IMG/VR virus record: IMGVR_UViG_3300036801_000145
Location: 1 to 36,210 of that record
Direction: 5' to 3' (one strand)
DNA: 36,210 bases
From: a virus
Shown here: positions 23,336 through 29,670 of the stretch, piece after piece
How positions within the stretch are numbered: the stretch's first letter is position 1
Layout of the letters: every line of letters starts with the position of its first letter
Translations under genes and position numbers: made by a program
Notes under the pieces: generated by a model
Seen by the model: only the letters and a program-made list of their open reading frames with translations
Database searches by the model: none
What the model was told of the DNA's origin: nothing

Positions 23336-25893
23336 TTACCCGGCCTCCGCCAACGGAGCACCGCAGCCCTTACAGACGGTCGAGGACTTGCGGTTCACCT
23401 GCTCGCACTTGAGGCACTCGATCGAAATCGCGTTTAGATAGATTAATGCGGAGGTACCCATACTCAACTCAGTGGCCGCCCAGACGCAGGCATCTAACCC
23501 ATCTGGGCTTTCGGTGCTGTCCTGGACGAACGAACACATCTGATCCTCTAGCTGAGGTATCGACCCGACGATATGGCCACGGCCCTGTTCCCAGAGTGCC
23601 GAAACCGGTTCCGCGCGCACCAGCTTGCCGCGCGTAGCTCGAACACTCTTATACGGCACATTCGGGTCGACGGTCCGCAGCACCGACTCGATGTAGTCAC
23701 CGCCATTGTTGACCTCGCCGATAATCCGGTCGGCGTGCCAATCCCGGAACAGGCTGACCGCCTTCGACATACAGCTGCGCGGGGTACCCTTCATGGTCGC
23801 GTCCTGAAGCACGTAAAAGTGCCCCTCGGCACTACGACCCGCCACCACGATGCCGGTGAAATCGCTCTTCTCGCCGCTGGTAGTCGCGGGGTCGATGCCG
23901 ATCACGATTCGCACGAGGCTCGGCGCCTTATCCACCCGGGTACTGTCGAGCAGGTCCCGGTTCCACAGCGCGCCCTCGACGTCCTCCAGCAGCTCGCCTT
24001 CCAGCTCCTGGCGACCCATCCGGGTGCCCTCGTAGCGGGCCCGCAGCTCCGCGAGTGCCACCTTCGAGAGGTTCTCGGCGTTGTCCCAGGTGCTGCCCCG
24101 GACCACCCGCACGCTGCCATCGGTACGGGCGAGCAGCTCACGCAGCAACTTGATCGGCCGCGGCGTCGTCGTCACCACCACCTGGGGCCGCTCCCCGATC
24201 CGCAGCGCCGGCATGAGGGACTCGCCCCACATGTCCTCGGCGTGGACCATCGACGCTAACTCGTCGCAGTTATGAACAAGCACGCCGCCCGCGTAGAACT
24301 CATGCGCGGCCTCGACCGTCAGATCATAGACGTCAAAGTCCAAGCTCGGCGCGACTTCGAGCACGACGGGCGCGAGTGCGACAGGACTTGGAACAGTAGC
24401 TCGCGGTGGTTGCCCGGGACTCGAACTGGTTACCACAGTGCTGGCAGGTATACTCGGTTGGCTCGCGACCTTCCCAGTTCTTCCGGTTCCACTCCGCGTT
24501 ACGGATACGTCGGCATTCCTCGCTGCATAACCCGAATCCGTGGTGCTTACTCTCGAACTCGGTACCGCATACCGGGCATGACTTGACAACGGGCTGCCGG
24601 TACCGACCAGGGTTGTAGCTCGGGTCTCCGGAATTGCGAGCTTTGAGTCGTGCTTTTCTGCACTCGTCTGAGCAACAGGCAGCATTGCAGGCAGAGGTAC
24701 GAAAGGACTCACCGCACTGTTTGCAGGCCACCTCGCGTGTCCGGCGCCGGGCATAGCCTCCTCGCTCGGCACGCGTCCGCGCGGCCTTCTTAGCACCGCA
24801 GGAAGGTGAACAGCACAGAACATGGGGAGCCGCGGCCCGCGGAGTGAACTCCTTGCCGCACGTCGCACATGGTCGAGCGGGAAGAGGTGGTAGCCGCTGC
24901 TCGGCGGCGTGGAGTTCCCGGTGCTCGTCTTCAGTGAGAAGTTCCAGGTTCGCCAGAGCGTTGTGACCCCGGTCGTGATCTCGGTGATGAACCTCGTGGC
25001 CCGGCGGAATCGGACCGTGCGCGGCGACCCAGACGACGAGGTGCAGCAGGTTGCCGGTGGGGTCGTAATAGTACCGAACGCGGGCGTTCCGGTAGTAACG
25101 GTGCCCGTTGAACTCGAACCAGGCTGGAGGTCCAGGGGTGGGGTCAGGGAGCATCCAACCAGCGTATCGCCTGGCTTGATTGACCTCGCCTCGGCCCACT
25201 CATCTTCGCCAAGGGCGATGCGGTGATCCGGGGTGCAGCGCAGGACACCCACGGTCGTGGTGATGGCCAGAGTGGGGCGATCTACTCCGGTACGGCGCAC
25301 GGCACTGACTCGACGCCATCCCTTGCTGGTAGCCACCCGATCACTGACGCGGACACACTCGATGGGCAGCTCGCCCCGTGTCGTGACGACAGGAGTACCC
25401 TTCGCCACGCACCACGCACCGGAAAGGTTCGCGCCTCGCAGTCGATCGGGGCGGTCAGCCGAGTAACCGTAGATGCGGCTGCCGTTCGTGAGCCGCACAG
25501 TCAGATCGCTGGCGTTGCAAGACTCCAGTTCACCGGGCAGCAACGCGCGAAGAATGCCAGACTGACCCTCGATACACACCTTGCGGCAGTCCCGCCAGGT
25601 CGGCGCGATCACCGCCCATTCAGTGTCGGGGTGAATGGCCGCCTGTTCGGCGATCCAATTCGACCCCGTTGAACTTTTCCCCAACCACGTCCTGAGAGGT
25701 AGAGATGCACGGAATGTTCGCCGTCTTTGGGAATCAGCTGCTCGGGACGCGCGATGTCGTGCCAGGGACGAGGACGGGGCGGCGAATGCCTGGCAAGCTG
25801 ACGCTGAATCTCGGCGTGTCGCGCGCGTAGCTCCGCGAGCATCTGGAGTTTCTCCAAGGGAGCTTCGACCAGCGGCGGATCGTTCTTCGGCAC
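23336..25893 (-). CDS. terL: Terminase large subunit precursor, two frames, with intein
   Basis: The start is GTG at 25893 with GGAGGAG 7 nt upstream. The first 73 codons give LVEAPLEKLQMLAELRARHA, PWHDIARPEQLIPKDG and LYLSGRGWGK, the first part of a terminase ATPase. A -1 shift at 25675-25681 is then needed to continue as SSTGSNWIAEQAA, completing the Walker A motif (GRGWGKS). Beyond this come VIAPTWRDCRKV, RLRGANLSGAW, the intein, then CDELASM (Walker B plus catalytic Glu), the coupling motif VVVTTTPRP and the nuclease domain (IVIGIDPATTSGEKSDFTGI, GEVNNGGDYIE, DGLDACVWAATEL). The end is a zinc ribbon (C-L-K-C...C-K-G-C). With shift and splicing the mature protein is about 471 residues. If no shift occurs the product is only 94 residues. 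The missing base could also be a sequencing error or a mutation. Confidence 0.85.
24269..25411 (-). other. TerL intein with out-of-frame endonuclease insert
   Basis: 381 codons in the TerL frame, from Cys (CVAKGTPVVTTRGELPIE, block A) through CTPDHRIAL (block B) and a WAEARSIKPGDTLV end of the N-terminal splicing domain. It closes with FDVYDLTVEAAHEFYAGG and V-L-V-H-N (blocks F and G), with Cys as +1 residue. It interrupts AW|CDEL, the Walker B region of TerL. The roughly 270 codons between the splicing halves give a Pro/Ser/Thr/Arg-rich nonsense-like protein in this frame. In the -1 frame they give a convincing HNH and zinc-finger protein (separate entry). The TerL frame nevertheless has no stop anywhere in this stretch. 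Confidence 0.85.
24333..25154 (-). CDS. HNH endonuclease with zinc-finger array, nested out of frame in the intein
   Basis: 273 residues from ATG at 25154 (MLPDPTPGPPAWFEFNGHRY). At about 55-95 lies the HNH domain: PIPPGHEVHHRDHDRGHNAL and NLELLTEDEHRELH (H-H, N, H). It is followed by five Cys-rich modules of the type C-x2-C-G-x2-F...C-S-x2-C, for example CATCGKEFTPRAA, CKQCGESFRTS, CPVCGTEFESK and CQHCGNQFESR. It lies wholly within the TerL intein but in the -1 frame relative to it. There is no strong Shine-Dalgarno at the ATG, so expression could use an internal start or a frameshift. Function is probably homing of the intein-containing allele. Confidence 0.8.
   Translation of the reverse strand: MLPDPTPGPPAWFEFNGHRYYRNARVRYYYDPTGNLLHLVVWVAAHGPIPPGHEVHHRDHDRGHNALANLELLTEDEHRELHAAEQRLPPLPARPCATCGKEFTPRAAAPHVLCCSPSCGAKKAARTRAERGGYARRRTREVACKQCGESFRTSACNAACCSDECRKARLKARNSGDPSYNPGRYRQPVVKSCPVCGTEFESKHHGFGLCSEECRRIRNAEWNRKNWEGREPTEYTCQHCGNQFESRATTASYCSKSCRTRARRARSRAELGL
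25675..25681 (-). promoter_or_regulatory. Candidate -1 frameshift heptamer GGGAAAA in Walker A of terL
   Basis: On the minus strand the codons are TGG GGA AAA GTT. G-GGA-AAA is a perfect X-XXY-YYZ site in the zero frame. Slipping back one base yields GGG-AAA and then AGT, so the protein keeps W-G-K and gains S, exactly the Walker A sequence. Without slipping the frame ends at 25609. A lost base in the GGGGAAAA run would look the same. Confidence 0.6.
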
Positions 25894-25896
25894 GGT

Positions 25897-25930
25897 TCAG
25901 CTCCTCCCGGGTATAGCTGTGGTATAGTTC
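25897..25930. promoter_or_regulatory. Divergent promoter region between late and middle genes
   Basis: Only 41 bp separate the terL GTG (25893, minus) from the ATG at 25935 (plus). On the plus strand TGG-TATAGT (TATAGT at 25923-25928) lies 6 nt before the ATG, an extended -10 for a leaderless transcript. The minus strand has two TATAC-type boxes (around 25911-25928) before the GGAGGAG ribosome site of terL. No good -35 was seen on either strand. Confidence 0.5.
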
Positions 25931-25934
25931 GAGC

Positions 25935-26225
25935 ATGACCATGAACAACGCGGACAAGGTCCTTGAAAACCTGCGGCGTCGTCAGGCCGCTCGCCGCGGC
26001 CAGCGACTGATCAAGTCCAACCGGCGCGACCCGGCGGCGTTCGACTACAACCGCTGGCTGCTGGTCACCGACACCTACGACAACCCGGCGCCCGGCGCCA
26101 CCGACGAAGCTGTCCGGCTCGCGTTCGCGCACGGCGAGGGGCTGACCCTCGATGAGGTCGCGGCAATACTGTCGGCGCCGCTGGACGATGGGGTTGTACC
26201 GACCGACCGCGAGCGGGCGTCATGA
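25935..26225 (+). CDS. Small hypothetical protein, leaderless start
   Basis: 96 residues (MTMNNADKVLENLRRRQAAR). The N-terminal 35 residues are strongly basic and helical, and the C-terminal half is acidic (HGEGLTLDEVAAILSAPLDD) with a small helix-turn pattern. The start lies exactly 6 nt after the -10 box TATAGT, so the mRNA probably begins at or next to the start codon; no Shine-Dalgarno is present. Its last 4 bases overlap the start of the next gene. No family was recognised. As the first gene to the right of the divergent promoter it may be expressed independently of the late operon. Confidence 0.6.
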   Translation: MTMNNADKVLENLRRRQAARRGQRLIKSNRRDPAAFDYNRWLLVTDTYDNPAPGATDEAVRLAFAHGEGLTLDEVAAILSAPLDDGVVPTDRERAS

Positions 26226-26557
26226 TCGGCTTCATCATCCGCGCATGTCTGCCGCGACGTCGCTACTACCGACGCGCGTGCGGCTACCGTCGCCGGCCGA
26301 CGCCACAGGAACCGATCGGCCTCGGCTGGACGCTCGGCCTGACGTTCGTCGTCGGCATGCTCCTCGCGGGTATAGCGCTGCACCTGCGACTCCAGCTCAC
26401 GTTAGTGATCGTCTTCAGTGCGCTGGGCGTCGCCATGCTGGGCGTCGCCATCTGGCGGTGGGTGTCGTACCGGCGAAAGCCACTGCCGGCCCCGCCGCGA
26501 CGTCCACCGCCGCCCGAACCGCCGCGGCCTCAGGCGTACTACTCGAATCGACGGTGA
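26222..26557 (+). CDS. Small membrane protein
   Basis: 111 residues, coupled to the previous gene by an ATGA overlap. After a very basic N-terminus (RRRYYRRACGYRRR) come two adjacent hydrophobic segments, GWTLGLTFVVGMLLAGIAL (about 35-53) and LVIVFSALGVAMLGVAIW (about 61-78). A Pro/Arg-rich cytoplasmic tail follows (PPRRPPPPEPPRP). This is a two-helix hairpin membrane protein with positive flanks, so both ends are probably inside. Role unknown; superinfection exclusion or a holin-like role is possible, but nothing specific supports either. Confidence 0.6.
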   Translation: MIGFIIRACLPRRRYYRRACGYRRRPTPQEPIGLGWTLGLTFVVGMLLAGIALHLRLQLTLVIVFSALGVAMLGVAIWRWVSYRRKPLPAPPRRPPPPEPPRPQAYYSNRR

Positions 26558-26574
26558 CGTGGTATGATGAGTCC

Positions 26575-27021
26575 ATGACTACTACAGACCCCAGCCCCCG
26601 TACCTGCGCGTACTGCCCACGCGAACTTCCGCCGGGAGTTCGGCGTGACGCCCGGTACTGCTCACCACAGTGTTCTCAGGCGGCGAGAAGGACGACGCAC
26701 GCCTACGAGGTGGAGGTCCCGTGCCCGGTGTGTGGCCGCGAGTTCTGGCAGCGCAAGTACCTGTACACCCCCGCGACCTGTAGTTCGAGTTGCGGTCAGC
26801 GGTACCGGAAGAGAGGGTTGCTGACCGCCCGGGAGAACGAGGTACTCGCGCTGATCAAGGACGGACTTTCGAACAAGGACATCGCGGCTCGGCTGGAGAT
26901 CAGCGTCGGAGCGGTGGCGAACGTGGTGTCGGTCGTCTACCACAAGCTCGGGGTCAAGGACCGGGCGGGAGCGGTGGAAGTGGCACGGCGTCAGACTGCC
27001 ATCCGGGGTGCTACACTGTGA
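26575..27021 (+). CDS. Zinc-finger protein with LuxR-type DNA-binding domain
   Basis: 148 residues from ATG at 26575, exactly 6 nt after an extended -10 (TGG-TATGAT, 26563-26568), so probably leaderless; the frame extends upstream but without a start signal. Two Cys modules, CAYCPRELPPGVRRDARYCS and CPVCGREFWQRK...CSSSC, cover residues about 11-80. The C-terminal part has the full LuxR/GerE helix-turn-helix: LTARENEVLALIKDGLSNKD then IAARLEISVGAVANVV. Probably a phage transcription regulator. The same Cys-module style recurs in the next gene and in the endonuclease inside the terL intein. Confidence 0.8.
   Translation: MTTTDPSPRTCAYCPRELPPGVRRDARYCSPQCSQAARRTTHAYEVEVPCPVCGREFWQRKYLYTPATCSSSCGQRYRKRGLLTARENEVLALIKDGLSNKDIAARLEISVGAVANVVSVVYHKLGVKDRAGAVEVARRQTAIRGATL
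27012..27017 (+). promoter_or_regulatory. Extended -10 box for a leaderless gene
   Basis: TGC-TACACT overlaps the 3' end of the upstream gene and ends 6 nt before the ATG at 27024. The spacing matches the other leaderless starts in this block. Confidence 0.5.
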
Positions 27022-27023
27022 GC

Positions 27024-27482
27024 ATGACACGCAGCTCGGCGCAACGCGCCCAACTCGAACAAGCTCGGACCAACGCCGCGGCCTGGCATCAGTCCCCGGA
27101 AGGACAGGCCTGGCACTCCGCGCACAGCAAGCAACTCTGGGAGAACGCCCGGTACGTCACTGTGACCTGCACGTTCTGCGACAACGAGTTCTCCGCGCCG
27201 GTCATGGCGGGCAACGCGAAGTTCTGCTCGGAGCGCTGTCGCTACCAAGTCCGTGATTCGGATCATCGTCGTGATGAGCGGGTGCCGTGCCCGGTCTGCG
27301 GCGAGCTGTTCTGGCGGAACCGCTACACGCACCGACCGGCGACATGTAGCCGTGTGTGCGGCTGGGCGAACCGGCGACCGCCGAAGCCGGTGGAGATGGA
27401 CCTCGCTCAGGCCGACCCGCCGTCGTCCGCCGCGGTGAAGCGCGGCCAGCGGCTCGCGGAGCGTCGGAGGGCTCGCCGGTAG
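27024..27482 (+). CDS. Zinc-finger protein related to HNH endonuclease DNA-binding parts
   Basis: 152 residues. The N-terminal part (AAWHQSPEGQAWHSAHSKQL) matches the spacer-like repeat often found in phage HNH proteins (W-H-x-S-x-E-G...W-H). Two Cys modules follow: TCTFCDNEFSAPV...FCSERC and CPVCGELFWRNRY...TCSRVC. The C-terminus is basic (KRGQRLAERRRARR). No HNH core is present, so this may be a DNA-binding remnant of a homing endonuclease or an independent regulator. The start is 6 nt after a TACACT box. Confidence 0.7.
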   Translation: MTRSSAQRAQLEQARTNAAAWHQSPEGQAWHSAHSKQLWENARYVTVTCTFCDNEFSAPVMAGNAKFCSERCRYQVRDSDHRRDERVPCPVCGELFWRNRYTHRPATCSRVCGWANRRPPKPVEMDLAQADPPSSAAVKRGQRLAERRRARR

Positions 27483-27483
27483 G

Positions 27484-28428
27484 GTGTACGAGGTGCCTCG
27501 TACTTGCTGGTGCGGCGTAGTGCTCCCTGAGCGCTCTGGTGCTGGCCGACCAGCCAAGTACTGCTCACCTGAGCATCGAGCGTCGACCTACCAGCCGAAG
27601 CACCCACGACGAGCCCCAAGACGTCCCCCGGTTCCGCTGCCTCCAGAACGTGCCCAGTACGAGCGCGCACTACGCGAACACCGCGCAATGCGCGAAGAAC
27701 TGACCCAAATTTATGGTAACTTGTGTGGGATCTGCAATGAAGCAGAAACCGCCCGTAGTAGTGGGCCGGACGACATCCGCGAACTGTGTATTGATTACTG
27801 CTCAACGATTGAACGAGTCCAAGGACTGCTGTGTCTGGCATGTAATCTAATGGTCGAGCACGCCAACCGTGATCCAAAACTGCTGACCGCCGCGGCTGTT
27901 TACTTGCGCTACCACCAGGAACTGAGAATCAGTACCCCGGACCCGTATGCAGCTCTCCGCGAGAGGGCCCCGATGGACTCCCAACCTGGAGTCACGGCGC
28001 GCACCCTACAACTGGTCGAATGGCGCAACGACGGAATGACCTTCAAGGAGATGGGACGACGCCTTGGCGTGACCCGGCAACGCGCTACTCAGCTCTGGGA
28101 GGCAGCCCGCGTGGCAGTTCCGTGGGTCTGCTGGTGCGGCACCGCGATCACGGCCGCGACGCGCCCCGGGAAGCCCACGCTGTTCTGCTGTCCGGGGCAC
28201 GTCCCACACGGATCCGGGTTGCTCTCGCTAACGGACTACGACGAAATGGCGGCACGGCAAGACGGTCGATGTGCGCTGTGTCTGGCGAAGGACATCGAGC
28301 ACGTCGATCACGATCATGAATCAGGACGCGTCCGCGAACTGCTCTGCGCACGGTGCAACAAGCTGCTAGGTGCCGGGAGAGACAACCCCCACGTATTTGA
28401 TCTTGCGGTGGCGTACGTGGGCAAATAG
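27484..28428 (+). CDS. Endonuclease VII-like protein with duplicated domains
   Basis: 314 residues from GTG at 27484; a GTG at 27493, 7 nt after a TAGGGT box, is an alternative start. The chain is built of two similar halves. Each has a C-W-C-G...C-S/C-P-x-H module (residues about 8-32 and 222-245) followed by an endonuclease VII-type domain. The second (about 250-314) is canonical: CALC, then VDHDHESGRVRELLCARCN and the GRDNPHVFDLAVAYVGK end. The first (about 75-150) has the same frame (CGIC, then ERVQGLLCLACN), but the D-H-D-H site reads I-D-Y-C, so it is probably inactive. Between them lies a helix-turn-helix (MTFKEMGRRLGVTRQRATQL). A Holliday-junction or branched-DNA resolvase role, as for T4 gp49, is the likely function. 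Confidence 0.82.
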   Translation: MYEVPRTCWCGVVLPERSGAGRPAKYCSPEHRASTYQPKHPRRAPRRPPVPLPPERAQYERALREHRAMREELTQIYGNLCGICNEAETARSSGPDDIRELCIDYCSTIERVQGLLCLACNLMVEHANRDPKLLTAAAVYLRYHQELRISTPDPYAALRERAPMDSQPGVTARTLQLVEWRNDGMTFKEMGRRLGVTRQRATQLWEAARVAVPWVCWCGTAITAATRPGKPTLFCCPGHVPHGSGLLSLTDYDEMAARQDGRCALCLAKDIEHVDHDHESGRVRELLCARCNKLLGAGRDNPHVFDLAVAYVGK

Positions 28429-28619
28429 CCCCCGAAAATTTTCCAAAAATTGAACGTAAACACGCCCTGAGCAGCACAAACGAGATTTTGCCAATACCCT
28501 TGCCCTGTTAAAGCTAGTGATCAACATGCAGGGGGGTGCATGTCGATCTTTACCATACCGTGACCTGACCGTGCCCATCCTGTGACCTGATCAAGCTCCC
28601 CGTGCGGTAGGCTGGGGCC
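28429..28619 (+). promoter_or_regulatory. Noncoding control region, no gene seen
   Basis: 191 bp without a convincing gene. It holds the direct repeat copy TTGAACGTAAACAC (28450-28463, also at 34770). An imperfect inverted repeat GATCAACATGCA / TGCATGTCGATC (28519-28548) carries a GGGGGG spacer. Two direct GTGACCTGAYC repeats (28560 and 28582) lie 22 bp apart, two helical turns, which suggests dimeric operator binding. It ends with TAGGCT 6 nt before an ATG at 28620. The GATCAAC half-site recurs in the palindromes downstream. Confidence 0.55.
28450..28463 (+). repeat. 14-bp direct repeat, copy 1 (TTGAACGTAAACAC)
   Basis: The same 14 bases in the same orientation occur at 34770-34783 in the other noncoding region. 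Both copies lie in intergenic DNA and border the block of early genes that includes the serine recombinase. Regulatory site or recombination site; undetermined. Confidence 0.6.
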
Positions 28620-28670
28620 ATGCCCCAAGCAGCCACCACCACCACCCCGCCGGCACCAGCTCACGCGCGA

Positions 28671-28706
28671 GTGATCAACTCCGAGTTGATCACTGAGGAC
28701 TCCTCA
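28671..28706. promoter_or_regulatory. Operator palindromes upstream of a consensus promoter
   Basis: An 11-bp perfect inverted repeat with a 1-bp centre (28671-28693; arms GTGATCAACTC / GAGTTGATCAC) is directly followed by another perfect palindrome TGAGGA-C-TCCTCA (28694-28706). A further half-site, CAGTTGATC, touches the -35 box. This arrangement is typical of a repressor or activator binding region. Confidence 0.7.
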
Positions 28707-28713
28707 GTTGATC

Positions 28714-28742
28714 TTGACATCTGCTCCGGCGTGTGGTATGAT
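28714..28742 (+). promoter_or_regulatory. Sigma-70-type consensus promoter
   Basis: TTGACA (28714-28719), a 17-bp spacer and TATGAT (28737-28742) with an extended TGG in front. The start codon ATG at 28749 follows 6 nt after the -10 box, so the transcript should be leaderless. This is the best promoter in the window and it is bordered by operators. Confidence 0.85.
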
Positions 28743-28748
28743 CATTCT

Positions 28749-28922
28749 ATGATGATCAGCCACCCCGAGACCCCCTTCTCCTCCCTCACCGTGCGCCAGC
28801 TCGAAGACCTCGGCGACGCCATCGATCAGGTCGCCCTCACCGTGCCGGGCACCGACCACCTGGCGGCCACCCTGGTCGAGCTAGAGGCCGAGATCACCCG
28901 CCGCGTGCTCGGTCAGGACTGA
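28749..28922 (+). CDS. Small hypothetical protein under an operator-controlled promoter
   Basis: 57 residues (MMISHPETPFSSLTVRQLED, then ATLVELEAEITRRVLGQD), acidic and helical. I prefer the ATG at 28749 because it lies at the predicted transcription start of the consensus promoter. The frame also opens from an ATG at 28620 behind a TAGGCT box, which would add 43 residues and put the operators inside the gene. The protein has no recognised family. As the first gene after the control region it may be an early regulator. Confidence 0.6.
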   Translation: MMISHPETPFSSLTVRQLEDLGDAIDQVALTVPGTDHLAATLVELEAEITRRVLGQD

Positions 28923-29272
28923 CCGCCTGCGTGGGCCCGGAGTGTGACCGGGCCGGCGCTGGTCGCCAGACCAAGAATTCCATGATCGGAAAGCCCCACC
29001 CGTGAGGGCCGATGTCGCTACCGATCCCCGCTACCGGGCCGCCCCGTAGGGAGCAGTCCTGTCGCTCGCCCGACTAAGGAACCACCCGCGAGTCCCCTCG
29101 ACCACGCCGGAACGCCGGCAGGGATGATCTTGAAAGAGATCGAGGTGCGCGGTGAAGGCCAGTCGGCACATAGGGCGCCAGGTCCTCGCAGGGCCGCGAA
29201 TCCGTAACCGGGATGATCACACGGCCGCGCTCACGCGCATGCCAGAATGATCACCTGAACAGCACTCCGGCG
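28923..29272 (+). other. 350-bp gap with hairpins and no confident gene
   Basis: No gene longer than 30 codons is convincing. A hairpin GGCCCGG-loop AGTGTGA-CCGGGCC (28934-28954) followed by GGTC-GCCA-GACC (28961-28972) has the same two-hairpin layout as the gene leaders further right, but without the CCCCAGCC motif. A GATCT/AGATC hairpin lies at about 29127-29142. A 27-codon frame at 29124-29207 begins MILKEIEVRGEGQ but lacks a clear ribosome site. The region could hold a structured RNA or be the remains of deleted genes. Confidence 0.4.
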
Positions 29273-29341
29273 CCCGCGCGTGACACGCGGGTAGCTGGTG
29301 GCCGCTCAGGCCAACACTGCCCCAGCCAACGAAAGAAGATC
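29273..29341 (+). promoter_or_regulatory. Two-hairpin leader plus start-associated motif, copy A
   Basis: Hairpin 1: CCCGCG, loop CGTGACA, CGCGGG (29273-29291). Hairpin 2: GGCC, loop GCTCA, GGCC (29300-29312). Then GCCCCAGCCAAC from 29319, a GAAAGAAGA purine stretch and GATC-ATG. Confidence 0.6.
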
Positions 29342-29527
29342 ATGACACTGTTCACCCGCCGCACCCGGCCGCCCGAACCCGCGATGCCCGTCACCCAACT
29401 ACCCGCATGGCTCAACCGCGAACTGCCCGCGTGGTTCGCCGCGGCCGTGCTCGCCGAAGTCGCGGAGCAGGGTGGGAACACCCAGGGCACGGCCTACAGC
29501 CGGCTCATGACCGGGACGCTGTACTGA
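29342..29527 (+). CDS. Small hypothetical protein
   Basis: 61 residues (MTLFTRRTRPPEPAMPVTQL) with a Pro-rich basic N-terminus and a short amphipathic C-terminal part (AWFAAAVLAEVAEQGGNTQG). The start is set by the leader A motif, which ends in GATCATG. The frame extends upstream to 29213 through the leader, which argues against an earlier start. Its TGA overlaps the ATG of the next gene. No family recognised. Confidence 0.6.
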   Translation: MTLFTRRTRPPEPAMPVTQLPAWLNRELPAWFAAAVLAEVAEQGGNTQGTAYSRLMTGTLY

Positions 29528-29658
29528 TGATCGAGTACACCGACGACCGGTGCCCCACGTGCGGTAGTTGGCCGCACCCGGATATGCGGTTCGAGCACGC
29601 GTTCGCGGCCGTGTTCAACGCGATATTCAACGCTCTTGAATGGGCCACGCGAGCCTGA
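29527..29658 (+). CDS. Very small protein with C-x2-C motif
   Basis: 43 residues (MIEYTDDRCPTCGSWPHPDM), coupled to the previous gene by a TGATG overlap. The C-P-T-C-G pair followed by a hydrophobic helix (FAAVFNAIFNALEWA) suggests a half zinc-ribbon or a membrane-interfacial peptide. Too short to assign; the coupling is the main support. Confidence 0.5.
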   Translation: MIEYTDDRCPTCGSWPHPDMRFEHAFAAVFNAIFNALEWATRA

Positions 29659-29670
29659 CTGAATCATCGA

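Noticed and set aside
25155-25199. First 15 codons of the intein-nested HNH frame
   Set aside because: They overlap the N-terminal splicing domain in another frame and are not part of the HNH homology; the ATG at 25154 fits better.
25894-25957. In-frame TerL start at 25957
   Set aside because: It would begin inside the divergent plus-strand gene and its first 90 residues are nonsense-like, without the GRGWGK motif, which lies in the other frame.
28620-28748. Longer version of the 57-residue protein
   Set aside because: It would place the operators and a consensus promoter inside the gene; kept only as an alternative in the entry.
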